A stretch of 64,000 nucleotides of DNA from Lutispora sp003527145 (lineage in GTDB: Bacteria; Bacillota; Clostridia; Lutisporales; Lutisporaceae): the NCBI GenBank assembly GCA_029983695.1, contig JASBZB010000008.1, positions 65,108 to 129,107 of the forward strand, in the 5' to 3' direction. The position numbers and the translations under genes are program-made. The notes beneath the pieces were generated by a model. That model was not told the DNA's origin and did not search any database. It saw only the letters and a program-made list of their open reading frames with translations. Positions 17,308 through 26,045 of the stretch are shown here, piece after piece (positions within the stretch are counted from its first letter, which is position 1; each line of letters begins with the position of its first letter).

Positions 17308-18945
17308 TTGGATAGAGATAACAACTCATCTCTAATGCTTCCTGCATCTATTGCTATTATTATAGCAGTCATATTTGCATTATTTAACTATGCACCCGTA
17401 AAAAAAGCTCCGATTGTGAATACAGCAGGCAGTACAAATAATACAAATCAAAGGTTGATCATTGGACGTGCCAATGATTCAGTGACCTTGGATCCTGCAA
17501 GCACAACAGAAATGAATTCCTTTAAGGTAACAGTAAATATATTTGAGACTTTGGTAAAATATGAAAAGAATGAAGGCAGGATCATACCATGTCTCGCTGA
17601 GAGCTGGAATTCCAGTGAAGATGGATTGACCTGGGTATTTAAGCTGCGCGAGGGAATACGTTTTCATGATGGAACTGATTTCAATGCCAGTGCTGTTTGC
17701 TTTAACTTTCATAGATGGATGGATAAAGATAATCCCTATCATAACGGTAAATTCAGTTATTGGAATACAGTTTTTGGCGGTTTCCCCGGATTTGTAGATA
17801 GTGTAAAAGCACTTTCAAATCATTCGTTAGAAATAAAGCTTAACAAACCATATGCACCATTTTTAAATGCATTGGCCATGCCGGCATTTGGAATAGCCGG
17901 CCCTGAGGCTATAAAGGAGCATAATGAGGATTTATTCAAACATCCGGTTGGTACAGGCCCTTTCCTTTTAAAAAGCTGGGAGCACAATAAGAGTATCATT
18001 CTTGAAAGAAATGATAAGTATTGGAACGGAAGGGCTAAAGTTAAAGAAATAGAGTTCAGGATTATTCCGGGAAACAAAGACAGATTGGAGGAACTGAAGC
18101 AGGGTTCAATCCACATTGCGGATTATCTGAGTCCGGTTGATATCGCAGAAGTCAAATACGATCCAAATTTGCATTTATACTTGAGGCCCAGCTTCAATGT
18201 AGGCTATATAGCGATGAACAATGAAAGATTTCCTTTTAATAAGCGAGATGTAAGAGTTGCCATCAATCATGCAATAGACAAGGAAAAGCTTGTTAACGAT
18301 GTATTTGATAATTTTGCTAAACCGGCAGCAACCTATATTCCACCTTCTCTTTGGGGCTACAATAACAATTTGAAGACTTACGAATATGACCCGGATAAAT
18401 CCCGAAAGCTTATGCAGGAGGCAGGGTTTCCTAACGGTTTCAAAACCACATTATGGGTGATGGATGCGGCCCGTGACTACTTCCCAAAGCCTTTGCAAGT
18501 AGCAGAGTTTGTAAAGGAAAGTTTGAAGCAAGTCGGCATCTACGCAGAAATAAAAGTGTTTAACTGGGATGAATACTTGACAAGGATACGCAACGGAGAA
18601 CATGAAATTGCACTTATCGGTTGGACAGGCGATTATGCCGATCCGGATAATTTCTTATATACTATGTTTGCATCGGAGAATGCAAAGCCGGGATTTGCCG
18701 CTAATTACTCTTTATATAAAAGCAAAGAAGCTGATCAATTGTTAATACAGGCAAGAGAAACCACAAATATGGTTTTTAGAAGGAGCCTATATAGAAGCTT
18801 ACAGGAAATAGTGAATTATGAAGCTCCTTCAGTTCCTTTGGTACACACTATGCCAGTGATGGCATCACGATTGTCGGTTAGGGGATATGTACCCAGCATG
18901 ACAGGTATAGAGTCATTAGAGAATGTCGAGCTTGCTTCAGAATAG
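17308..18945 (+). CDS. peptide-type ABC substrate-binding protein (SBP_bac_5), membrane anchored
   Basis: The 545-residue protein is a family 5 extracytoplasmic binding protein of the kind that binds peptides or nickel. The early part reads RLIIGRANDSVTLDPASTTE and WVFKLREGIRFHDGTDFNASAVCFNF, the central part has RKLMQEAGFPNGF, and near the end is ALIGWTGDYADPDNFL; these are standard family landmarks. The N-terminus is a plain membrane segment (residues 8-27) without a lipobox Cys, so it is probably anchored by an uncleaved helix. The start is TTG at 17308 with GGGGGGTGA upstream. No peptide permease is encoded beside it; the DUF6305-type gene, a histidine kinase and a response regulator follow, so it could serve signalling, transport, or both. 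Confidence 0.85.
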   Translation: MDRDNNSSLMLPASIAIIIAVIFALFNYAPVKKAPIVNTAGSTNNTNQRLIIGRANDSVTLDPASTTEMNSFKVTVNIFETLVKYEKNEGRIIPCLAESWNSSEDGLTWVFKLREGIRFHDGTDFNASAVCFNFHRWMDKDNPYHNGKFSYWNTVFGGFPGFVDSVKALSNHSLEIKLNKPYAPFLNALAMPAFGIAGPEAIKEHNEDLFKHPVGTGPFLLKSWEHNKSIILERNDKYWNGRAKVKEIEFRIIPGNKDRLEELKQGSIHIADYLSPVDIAEVKYDPNLHLYLRPSFNVGYIAMNNERFPFNKRDVRVAINHAIDKEKLVNDVFDNFAKPAATYIPPSLWGYNNNLKTYEYDPDKSRKLMQEAGFPNGFKTTLWVMDAARDYFPKPLQVAEFVKESLKQVGIYAEIKVFNWDEYLTRIRNGEHEIALIGWTGDYADPDNFLYTMFASENAKPGFAANYSLYKSKEADQLLIQARETTNMVFRRSLYRSLQEIVNYEAPSVPLVHTMPVMASRLSVRGYVPSMTGIESLENVELASE

Positions 18946-18967
18946 TGAAAAGGTTGGAGTTTAGGAA

Positions 18968-19561
18968 ATGAAAAGAAAGTTTCTTCGGGTTGTGTTATTC
19001 GCCGCACTTTTTGCATCAATAATCATAAATATGCCATTGAAAGATAAAAATAATACAAAAATATTCACACTTCCAGGTCTGCCTCGTCCGATAGCAAAGA
19101 CTCCCATTGCTATTATTTCTGCAGGACAAAGCACGGACTCATACATAATTCACGACATATCAAATCAATTAATGCTTCGAAGCTTTTTTATGCCTCAGGC
19201 TAGAGACACAGATTTAAAAGAGGTTAATACGATAGTATTTGTTATAGGATATAGCTCGTTAGGCATGAAGCTTCAGAATATAAGCTATGAAGAAGAAATA
19301 GAGCGTATTGATAAACTTCTGGAGAAGGCAAAAAATGAAGATTTAAAAGTTCTTACCATAGTAATGGGCGGAGGGCAGCTCGACAACAGAACTGAACAGA
19401 TGATAAGGCTTATAGGTTCCGGAACAGATTATTTCATAGGCTTGCGCAAATCAGGCGAGGAGAGCATTTTGATTGAGCTTACAAAAGATGAAGATATCCC
19501 GTTGACTCTGGTTGACAAGGTAAATGATATCATAGAACCCTTTGCTTCTGTCTTCCGGTAA
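18968..19561 (+). CDS. DUF6305 family exported protein
   Basis: The 197-residue protein has an N-terminal hydrophobic signal or anchor (residues 5-22) and then a compact alpha/beta domain starting TPIAIISAGQSTDSYII, with VIGYSSLGMKLQ in the middle. This matches my recall of the DUF6305 family, often found beside ABC transporters. The binding or catalytic role is unknown. The gene sits 22 bases after the binding protein gene and 58 bases before a kinase gene, so a shared operon is likely. Confidence 0.6.
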   Translation: MKRKFLRVVLFAALFASIIINMPLKDKNNTKIFTLPGLPRPIAKTPIAIISAGQSTDSYIIHDISNQLMLRSFFMPQARDTDLKEVNTIVFVIGYSSLGMKLQNISYEEEIERIDKLLEKAKNEDLKVLTIVMGGGQLDNRTEQMIRLIGSGTDYFIGLRKSGEESILIELTKDEDIPLTLVDKVNDIIEPFASVFR

Positions 19562-19574
19562 TCAACAATTATTC

Positions 19575-19602
19575 CCTATAAAAAGCGACCTATAAAAAGC
19601 GA
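19575..19602 (+). repeat. 14-bp perfect tandem repeat before the histidine kinase gene
   Basis: CCTATAAAAAGCGA occurs twice end to end (19575-19588 and 19589-19602), 18 bases upstream of the kinase start. Confidence 0.9.
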
Positions 19603-19619
19603 ATGGAAGTGGTAGTATT

Positions 19620-21029
19620 ATGATAAATAGCGGAATAAAGGTCAGTGAGATTAAGCATGCCAGGCTATTCCTGACTGCGGGTTTTTTACTTATTTGCCTC
19701 GGCTTACTTTTCCCTGTCTATACAGAGCAAGTCTGGTTTAATATAATCATAAAGATACGGGATGCCATCAATACAGGAGACAGCGGTCATCTCATCCTTG
19801 GATCGGCTAAAGCTAATTTTCTGAATGCAATCCAAAGCACATTTATTTTTATGGGAATCATGCTGGTAATATTTCATTCAAAACTCAGATACTGCTTAAC
19901 CGCTTTTGATAAATTTCTTGTATCCTCGATTGCCGTTATTGTTTTACATTGGATGGATTCTCTAATATTCGAAATATCCTGGGAACCTGTGTCAACAATA
20001 ATGGCTCTTTTTATAATATTAATGCTTTTTGAGAAATTATTTGGAGAAACAAATAGTTTCATCCAGGTTTTTATAGTTTCTATACAGTTTTTTTTTGCTT
20101 TCAACTGGTTAAATATTATGCCTTTTTTTTCAATATATCTTTTTGGACAAAGCGATATTCCTTATAGCATCAAGATAACAGGCATATACCTGAATGCTGC
20201 TGCAGTCTTGAATTTTTCCGGATTTGCATTTTTTCTGCCCTTTATCATATCCGCTTTTATAACTGCTACTCTCTTTATTATCAGCTCAAAGAATATACGC
20301 ATTATGAGGGAAAATTACGAAAAAGAAAGCGAAATTAGAAATATGAGAGCCAAGGCTTTAGAAAACCGGGTATATAAAGAGGTGAAGTCTTTAGTGCATG
20401 ATTTAAAGACGCCATTGGTAACGATCAGAGGCTTGAACTCTCTAATACTTTCGAAAAGCAGTAACGTAAAGCTGAAAGAGTACAGCGAACGCATTGAAAG
20501 TTCGGTAACAAAGATGAGTGAAATGATATCCAGTTTTCTTTATGAGGATTCCCGCCAGAGATTGAAGACTGAAGAACTGATAAGTTATATAAGAGCACAG
20601 CTGCCTTTAGAGGACGAAGAAATAAGATTTACAATCAGTGTTGACGATGAGCTTTCAGATGTATATATAAATAAGATTTTGATTGCCAGAGCAGTTATTA
20701 ATATATTGGAAAATGCAATTTTCGTACCATGCAAGCATCCCTATAAAATAATAAACATGGACGTAAAGCAAGCGGAAGAAGGAATTAATATAAGCATTCA
20801 AGATAACGGTATAGGCATAAAGGAGTCAGAGCTTGATCGGGTATGGGAGATAGGCTACTCGACAAACGATACTTCAGGCTTAGGCCTCCCGTTTGCCAAA
20901 AGTATCTTTGAGGACAATGGGGGAAGAATAGAAATTCATAGTCAGGTGGACATAGGAACAACAGTTGCTATCTTCCTGCCTTCCTTTAAATTTTACGAAA
21001 GGTCGGCATACAAGCCTATGAATATTTAG
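19620..21029 (+). CDS. membrane sensor histidine kinase
   Basis: The 469-residue protein has six to eight membrane segments in about residues 12-225, with no large external loop, so the membrane part itself or a partner protein would do the sensing. The kinase core follows: H box LVHDLKTPLVTIRG (His near residue 260), N box INILENAI, G1 DNGIGI and G2 SGLGLPFAKSI. Its likely partner is the response regulator starting 17 bases after its stop. The GGAAGTGG site ahead of the ATG at 19620 is a weak ribosome binding site. Confidence 0.9.
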   Translation: MINSGIKVSEIKHARLFLTAGFLLICLGLLFPVYTEQVWFNIIIKIRDAINTGDSGHLILGSAKANFLNAIQSTFIFMGIMLVIFHSKLRYCLTAFDKFLVSSIAVIVLHWMDSLIFEISWEPVSTIMALFIILMLFEKLFGETNSFIQVFIVSIQFFFAFNWLNIMPFFSIYLFGQSDIPYSIKITGIYLNAAAVLNFSGFAFFLPFIISAFITATLFIISSKNIRIMRENYEKESEIRNMRAKALENRVYKEVKSLVHDLKTPLVTIRGLNSLILSKSSNVKLKEYSERIESSVTKMSEMISSFLYEDSRQRLKTEELISYIRAQLPLEDEEIRFTISVDDELSDVYINKILIARAVINILENAIFVPCKHPYKIINMDVKQAEEGINISIQDNGIGIKESELDRVWEIGYSTNDTSGLGLPFAKSIFEDNGGRIEIHSQVDIGTTVAIFLPSFKFYERSAYKPMNI

Positions 21030-21045
21030 AATTGAGGTGATTTTG

Positions 21046-21681
21046 TTGAAAAGAGAAAATGTGCCTAGAGTCTTAATAATAGACGATGAAGCTGATATTC
21101 TTTATACTCTGAAAGAAATATGTATATATGGGGGGTGGGACGCTGTTACGGCATCAGGCGGCAGGAAAGGGTATAAACTGTATAAAATATATAAGCCTAA
21201 TCTGGTTATAGTGGATTATCATATGGCTGACTGGGATGGACTGACTACGGTAAAGAAAATCCGTGAAACGGACAACGCAGTATCAATCCTGATACTGACT
21301 GTTGATGAAAATCAGGAGACATCAGAAAGATTAATTGCTGCAGGTGCAACCGATTTTGCCATAAAACCGATTAAATCCCCTGATTTGATTTCAAGGATAA
21401 AAATAAATCTTAGAATTAATGAAATACAAAAACAACTTACTAAAGAAGTGCATCAGATATATATTGACAAAGGAATAAGCCCTGCCACATTAAATATTAT
21501 ATATGATTACTTCAAAGAGCAGGATAGAGGGCTTACAATTGATGATATAACCAGCGGCCTTAACCTGGCATATCAGACTGTACACAGATATATATCATAT
21601 ATGATTGAGGAAAAAAAGATTGAGATTGTTCCCATCTATGGACAAATAGGCAGGCCTAAGAATAAATACAATCTACTATAA
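21046..21681 (+). CDS. response regulator, CitB/DcuR-like output domain
   Basis: The 211-residue protein has a receiver domain (about 8-122) with RVLIIDDEADI, phospho-acceptor Asp near residue 57 in VDYHMADWDG, and the conserved IKPI Lys. A C-terminal helix-turn-helix region follows, with GLTIDDITSGLNLAYQTVHR and a final GRPKNKY, which resembles the output domain of CitT/DcuR-type regulators of transporters. That fits control of the following transport genes. The start is taken as TTG at 21046, 5 bases after GAGGTGA; GTG at 21037 overlaps that site. Confidence 0.85.
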   Translation: MKRENVPRVLIIDDEADILYTLKEICIYGGWDAVTASGGRKGYKLYKIYKPNLVIVDYHMADWDGLTTVKKIRETDNAVSILILTVDENQETSERLIAAGATDFAIKPIKSPDLISRIKINLRINEIQKQLTKEVHQIYIDKGISPATLNIIYDYFKEQDRGLTIDDITSGLNLAYQTVHRYISYMIEEKKIEIVPIYGQIGRPKNKYNLL

Positions 21682-21689
21682 ATTAAATT

Positions 21690-21756
21690 ATGGAGCTGCT
21701 GCAGGATGCAGATGTGTTAAGAATGTGTCCTTCGACAGCTCCATTCTGATTTTTTA
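21690..21756 (+). terminator. probable terminator after the response regulator
   Basis: ATGGAGCTG at 21690-21698 pairs with CAGCTCCAT at 21736-21744, followed by TCTGATTTTTT. The loop is long (37 bases) and may fold separately. Confidence 0.55.
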
Positions 21757-21990
21757 TATCTATCAATAAGAAACTCTTCTTCAAACCTCCATTTTATTGA
21801 ACGAGACTTCATTCAGTGTTAAAAGCATATGTTTTACTTCCAAAAACTTCAGAGAAATATGTTATAAAAATAGGAATACACTGATAATTAACGAAATTAC
21901 AAATATATATTAATGAATGAATTTCCTTTTGTATTTTTTGTTCCGAAAAGATAGCTTTTTATATGATTCATGAGCATATATTTATAATGA

Positions 21991-22023
21991 TTAGCATCTG
22001 AAAAGCAATGCTTTTCAGACTAA
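21991..22023 (+). promoter_or_regulatory. hairpin in the leader of the DUF3798 gene
   Basis: CTGAAAAGC at 21998-22006 pairs perfectly with GCTTTTCAG at 22010-22018 around AAT, and outer TTAG and CTAA extend the stem. It ends 15 bases before the GGAGGGG ribosome binding site and has no T run. It may stabilise the mRNA or be an operator for the upstream regulator. Confidence 0.45.
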
Positions 22024-22052
22024 TAGAAAATGTTTAAATGGAGGGGAATCTA

Positions 22053-23234
22053 TTGAAAAAGGTATTAGCTTTAGTACTGACCATTGTGATGGTACTTAGT
22101 ATTGTCGGATGCGCCAAACCGGCAGAACCTGCACACGGCGGGGCAGAACAAGCTGCAAGCTCAGGGGAAGCTGCTGCAGCACCGAAATACAAAATTGCTA
22201 TTTACACAGGAACAGTATCTCAGAACGAAGAAGAGTTCAGATCCATGGAAGCTGCAGCCAAGAAGTATCCAAGTATAATTGTCTCGCAGACTTATCCGGA
22301 TTCATTCACAACAGAGCAGGAGACACTTATTTCTAATGCAGTTGGTTTGGTATCAGATCCCGATGTCAAAGTTCTGATCATGAACCAAGCAGTTCAAGGC
22401 GCTGCGGCAGCATTTGAAAAGGTTAGAGAGGCTAGGCCGGATGTTTTAATTTTAGCTTATCAACCCGGTGAAACGGATATCATTGCGGCTAAAGCCGATG
22501 TCGTTATTAATGGAGATGAAGTAGCACAGGGGTATAAAATCGTTGAGCAAGCAAAGAAGCTTGGAGCAAAGACATTTATACATTACTCTTTTCCAAGACA
22601 TATGTCTTATCCGCTTATTGTACAGAGGAGAGAGATAATAGTATCCGAGTGCGAAAGACTGGGAATAAAGTTTGTTGACGCCACAGCTCCGGACCCGGCA
22701 GGTGATGCTGGCATTACAGGAGCACAGCAATTTATATTGGAAGATGTTCCGAGAAAGGTTGCCGAATACGGCAAGGATACCAATTTCTTCAGCACAAACT
22801 GCGGCATGCAGGAGCCTTTAATAAAGTCATGTGTTGAACAAGGGGCCATAAATGCTCAGCAATGCTGCCCCAGCCCATTCCATGGCTATCCTGGTGCGTT
22901 GGGCATATCAGTTGAAGGGCATAGCGGAGACTCCGAATACATGGTCGGACAGATTAAAGCAAAGCTGGCTGAAGCCGGTGTTTCGGGAAGGTTTTCATCC
23001 TATGCTTTCCCGCTAGCAATGGTTTCTACTGCAGCTTTTGTTGAATATGGCAGAATGTATTGTGAAGGGCAATTGAAAGATAGAAATGATCCGGAGGCAT
23101 TGCATAAATGCTTTGATGAGGTATCAGAGGGCTATAAGATTTACTTTGATAACTACAAAACAGCAGATAAAGATAATAAAACAGTAGTTCAAGAAAATTT
23201 CTATCTAGTGCTTGCTGATTATATAACATTCTAA
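22053..23234 (+). CDS. DUF3798 family lipoprotein, probable ABC substrate-binding protein
   Basis: The 393-residue protein has a lipoprotein signal with lipobox LSIVGC, followed by an Ala/Gly-rich linker and a periplasmic-binding-protein-like domain that starts YKIAIYTGTVSQNEEEFRSM. I recognise this as the DUF3798 family. Four Cys occur close together in the region from CGMQEP to QQCCPSPFHGYPGALG, a notable pattern. The start is the TTG at 22053, 5 bases after GGAGGGG; an ATG at 22038 overlaps that site. It heads a block with a sugar-type ABC ATPase and two permeases, so it is almost surely the receptor of that importer. The ligand is not known. Confidence 0.8.
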   Translation: MKKVLALVLTIVMVLSIVGCAKPAEPAHGGAEQAASSGEAAAAPKYKIAIYTGTVSQNEEEFRSMEAAAKKYPSIIVSQTYPDSFTTEQETLISNAVGLVSDPDVKVLIMNQAVQGAAAAFEKVREARPDVLILAYQPGETDIIAAKADVVINGDEVAQGYKIVEQAKKLGAKTFIHYSFPRHMSYPLIVQRREIIVSECERLGIKFVDATAPDPAGDAGITGAQQFILEDVPRKVAEYGKDTNFFSTNCGMQEPLIKSCVEQGAINAQQCCPSPFHGYPGALGISVEGHSGDSEYMVGQIKAKLAEAGVSGRFSSYAFPLAMVSTAAFVEYGRMYCEGQLKDRNDPEALHKCFDEVSEGYKIYFDNYKTADKDNKTVVQENFYLVLADYITF

Positions 23235-23272
23235 AAAAATCTAAATCCTACAGGTAGTATGAATTCAGCTTA

Positions 23273-23316
23273 ATATCATATAAGGTTGCCGCTTAAACGG
23301 CAACCTTATATGATAT
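23273..23316 (+). terminator. 44-bp hairpin between binding protein and ATPase genes
   Basis: Arms of 19 bases, perfectly complementary (23273-23291 and 23298-23316), enclose CTTAAA. No T run follows, so it probably acts as a partial terminator or a barrier to 3' decay that favours the binding protein mRNA over the downstream genes. Confidence 0.6.
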
Positions 23317-23377
23317 CCATTTATACATATTTATTAAAGATATTGATCATTGCTGATTTGAAGGGAGGAGGAAATAA

Positions 23378-25000
23378 ATGGAGGATACAAATAAAGCACA
23401 GTATGTTCTTGAACTAAGAAATATAGAAAAAGAGTATTTTGGAAACAATGTCCTAAAAGGTATAAATTTGAAAGTAAAAGCCGGGGAGATACATGCCATT
23501 GTAGGTGAAAACGGTGCCGGAAAGTCTACCCTTATGAATATTATTTTCGGCATGCCTGTAATAAAGAATACGGGCGGCTATAAAGGCAAGGTTTTACTGG
23601 ATGGAAAAGAGATTGACATTAAATCACCCAATGATGCTATAGAATTAGGTATAGGTATGGTGCACCAAGAGTTCATGCTGATGCCGGGCTTTACGATTAC
23701 GGAGAATATAAAGTTAAATCGTGAGATACTTAAGGCGAACCCTGTAAGCAAACTTATAAGCCCGATGTTGAAAACATTGGATATAGAAGCCATGAGAAAA
23801 GATGCTCGCAAAGCATTGAAGGAGTTAGGAATGACTGTAGATGATTGGCTGCCCATTGCAGGACTGCCGGTAGGCTATATGCAGTTTGTAGAAATTGCAA
23901 GAGAGATCGACAAAGAGAATATTAAGCTGCTGGTATTTGATGAGCCCACGGCTGTACTGGCGGAAAGTGAAGCGGAGAAGCTTCTGAAAGCTATGAAAAG
24001 GCTTGCGGCAAAAGGTATTGGCATATTATTTATTACTCATAGGCTTGACGAGGTCATTGCGGTTGCAGACACCATTTCAATTCTTCGCGATGGTGAGCAG
24101 GTAGCTTCAATGGCTAAGGAAGATACGACTATGGAGAAGATTGCTCAGCTAATGGTCGGCCGAAAGATAGAAAGAATTGAGAGAACAAATAACAGAAACT
24201 CAAGTGACAGTGAAGATGCTATTATGTCCATAAAGGATCTTTATGTATATATGCCCGGAGAAAGCGTAAAAGGGGTAAGCCTGGATATAAGAAGAGGTGA
24301 GATACTGGGAATCGGCGGATTGGCGGGGCAGGGGAAAATAGGCTTGGCCAATGGAATTATGGGATTATACAGGTCAACGGGAGAAGTTTACAAAAATGGA
24401 CAGCTTATTGAGCTGAACAACCCCAGGAAATCTATAGAAAATAAGCTTGCTTTTGTTTCGGAGGATAGAAGGGGTGTTGGATTGCTTCTGGATACTTCTA
24501 TAGAAATGAATATTGTAATGACAAGCATGCAGATAAAGGATGGCTTTTTGAAGCCATTATTAGGAATAAAAGCATTTAAGATGATGGATGAAAAGAAGAT
24601 AAGAAGACATACAAATAAGTATATTAAGGATCTTGATATAAGATGTACAGGGCCTACGCAGTATACAAGACGCTTGAGCGGTGGAAACCAGCAAAAGGTC
24701 TGCATTGCCAGGGCTTTGACATTGGAACCTGAGATATTGTTTGTATCGGAGCCTACAAGAGGTATAGATATCGGTGCAAAGAAGCTGGTTTTGGATTTAT
24801 TGATTAAGTTGAATGAAGAGCAGGGGATGACAATAGTAATGACTTCAAGTGAATTGGGCGAATTAAGATCGATATGCGATAGGATAGCATTGATATATGA
24901 TGGAAAGCTGCAAGGTATATTAGATCCTCAGGACTCAGATGTGGATTTTGGCCTCATGATGGCAGGCAAGCCTAGCGCGCATGCAAAGGAGGTAATATAG
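23378..25000 (+). CDS. sugar/nucleoside-type ABC importer ATPase (two nucleotide-binding domains)
   Basis: The 540-residue protein is a tandem ATPase of the RbsA/MglA group. Domain 1 has an intact Walker A GENGAGKST (near residue 46) and Walker B LLVFDEPTAVL; its signature is divergent (LPVGYMQFVEIA). Domain 2 has a degenerate Walker A (GLAGQGKIGL) but a good signature LSGGNQQKVCIARAL and Walker B ILFVSEPTRGID. This asymmetry is normal for the family. It sits in the cytoplasm and powers the two permeases that follow, the first starting at the next base after its stop. GGGAGGAGG precedes the ATG. Confidence 0.93.
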   Translation: MEDTNKAQYVLELRNIEKEYFGNNVLKGINLKVKAGEIHAIVGENGAGKSTLMNIIFGMPVIKNTGGYKGKVLLDGKEIDIKSPNDAIELGIGMVHQEFMLMPGFTITENIKLNREILKANPVSKLISPMLKTLDIEAMRKDARKALKELGMTVDDWLPIAGLPVGYMQFVEIAREIDKENIKLLVFDEPTAVLAESEAEKLLKAMKRLAAKGIGILFITHRLDEVIAVADTISILRDGEQVASMAKEDTTMEKIAQLMVGRKIERIERTNNRNSSDSEDAIMSIKDLYVYMPGESVKGVSLDIRRGEILGIGGLAGQGKIGLANGIMGLYRSTGEVYKNGQLIELNNPRKSIENKLAFVSEDRRGVGLLLDTSIEMNIVMTSMQIKDGFLKPLLGIKAFKMMDEKKIRRHTNKYIKDLDIRCTGPTQYTRRLSGGNQQKVCIARALTLEPEILFVSEPTRGIDIGAKKLVLDLLIKLNEEQGMTIVMTSSELGELRSICDRIALIYDGKLQGILDPQDSDVDFGLMMAGKPSAHAKEVI

Positions 25001-26044
25001 ATGAAGAATTTATGGAAGAATTCTATCGAAAGATTTGGACATCCTAAAGTCTATTGTACGCTTTTTTTAATACTTCTTTTGATAACAGCGTTTTTTTTGA
25101 AGCAAGATATATTTGGGTTGATCTGTACTGCATTGATAAGGATTGGGCAAAATAGCATATTAGTATTGGCAATGGTGCCGTGTATTGTGTCCGGAACCGG
25201 ACCTAATTTTGCATTGTCTATAGGAATGATTTGCGGTGCATTAGCGGGCTGTGTATCAATAGAATTAAATATGACAGGTATGTCTGCTTTTATGACTGCA
25301 ATACTCATTGCAATTCCCATCTCAGTTATTGCCGGATTGATCTATTCAATAATCCTAAATAGAGTAAAGGGTGACGAAATGACTGTAGGCACTTATATGG
25401 GATACTCTGTTGTATCTCTTATGTGTATCGGTTGGTTGATCATACCTTTTAAAAATCCTGAAATGATATGGGCTATAGGAGGAAAAGGACTTAGATCTAC
25501 TATTTCTCTTACAAACAGATATGGTAAAGTATTGGATGAACTTGGAAACATAAAAATAATGGGTCAAGTTATACCGATAGGAACTATTTTGTTCTTTGGG
25601 CTATGTTGCTTTTTTATGTGGTTATTCCTAAGATCTAAGACAGGAGCAGCTATGGTGGCGGCAGGAGATAATCCGAAATTTGCCGAAGCTTCCGGTATTA
25701 ATGTGGATAGACAGAGAACTATCGGTACAATATTATCTATGGTTTTAGGAGCCGTAGGCATACTGGTATACGGCCAGAGCTATGGATTTATCCAATTATA
25801 TACTGCTCCGTTAAATATGCCGTTTTTGGCTATTTCTGCTATACTGATAGGCGGTGCAAGCATTAAAAAGGCAAGCATAGGAAATGTTATATCAGGAGTC
25901 ATCATTTTTCAGTCATTATTGGCAATATCGCTGCCGGTTATTAACGGTTTGTTACCTATAGGCAGCTTGTCTGAGGTAGTAAGAATTATTGTCCAGAATG
26001 GAGTTATATTATATGCTCTAACGAAAGCAGGAGGTGGCGAATAG
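25001..26044 (+). CDS. ABC importer permease (BPD_transp_2 family)
   Basis: The 347-residue integral membrane protein has about 8-10 segments and the RbsC-like region GAAMVAAGDNPKFAEASGINVDRQRTI, which forms the coupling loop toward the ATPase, followed by AISAILIGGASIKKASIGNVI. Start ATG at 25001 directly follows the ATPase stop. Together with the next gene it probably forms a heterodimeric channel. Confidence 0.9.
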   Translation: MKNLWKNSIERFGHPKVYCTLFLILLLITAFFLKQDIFGLICTALIRIGQNSILVLAMVPCIVSGTGPNFALSIGMICGALAGCVSIELNMTGMSAFMTAILIAIPISVIAGLIYSIILNRVKGDEMTVGTYMGYSVVSLMCIGWLIIPFKNPEMIWAIGGKGLRSTISLTNRYGKVLDELGNIKIMGQVIPIGTILFFGLCCFFMWLFLRSKTGAAMVAAGDNPKFAEASGINVDRQRTIGTILSMVLGAVGILVYGQSYGFIQLYTAPLNMPFLAISAILIGGASIKKASIGNVISGVIIFQSLLAISLPVINGLLPIGSLSEVVRIIVQNGVILYALTKAGGGE

Positions 26045-26045
26045 A

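Larger units (their letters stand above)
21682..22052 (+). other. intergenic region between response regulator and DUF3798 lipoprotein genes
   Basis: This stretch of 371 bases holds a long-loop terminator (21690-21756) and a hairpin just before the next gene (21991-22023). TATAAT at 21983-21988 could be a -10 box, but no good -35 hexamer is placed 17 bases upstream. I see no known riboswitch and no credible reading frame in the rest. Confidence 0.6.
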
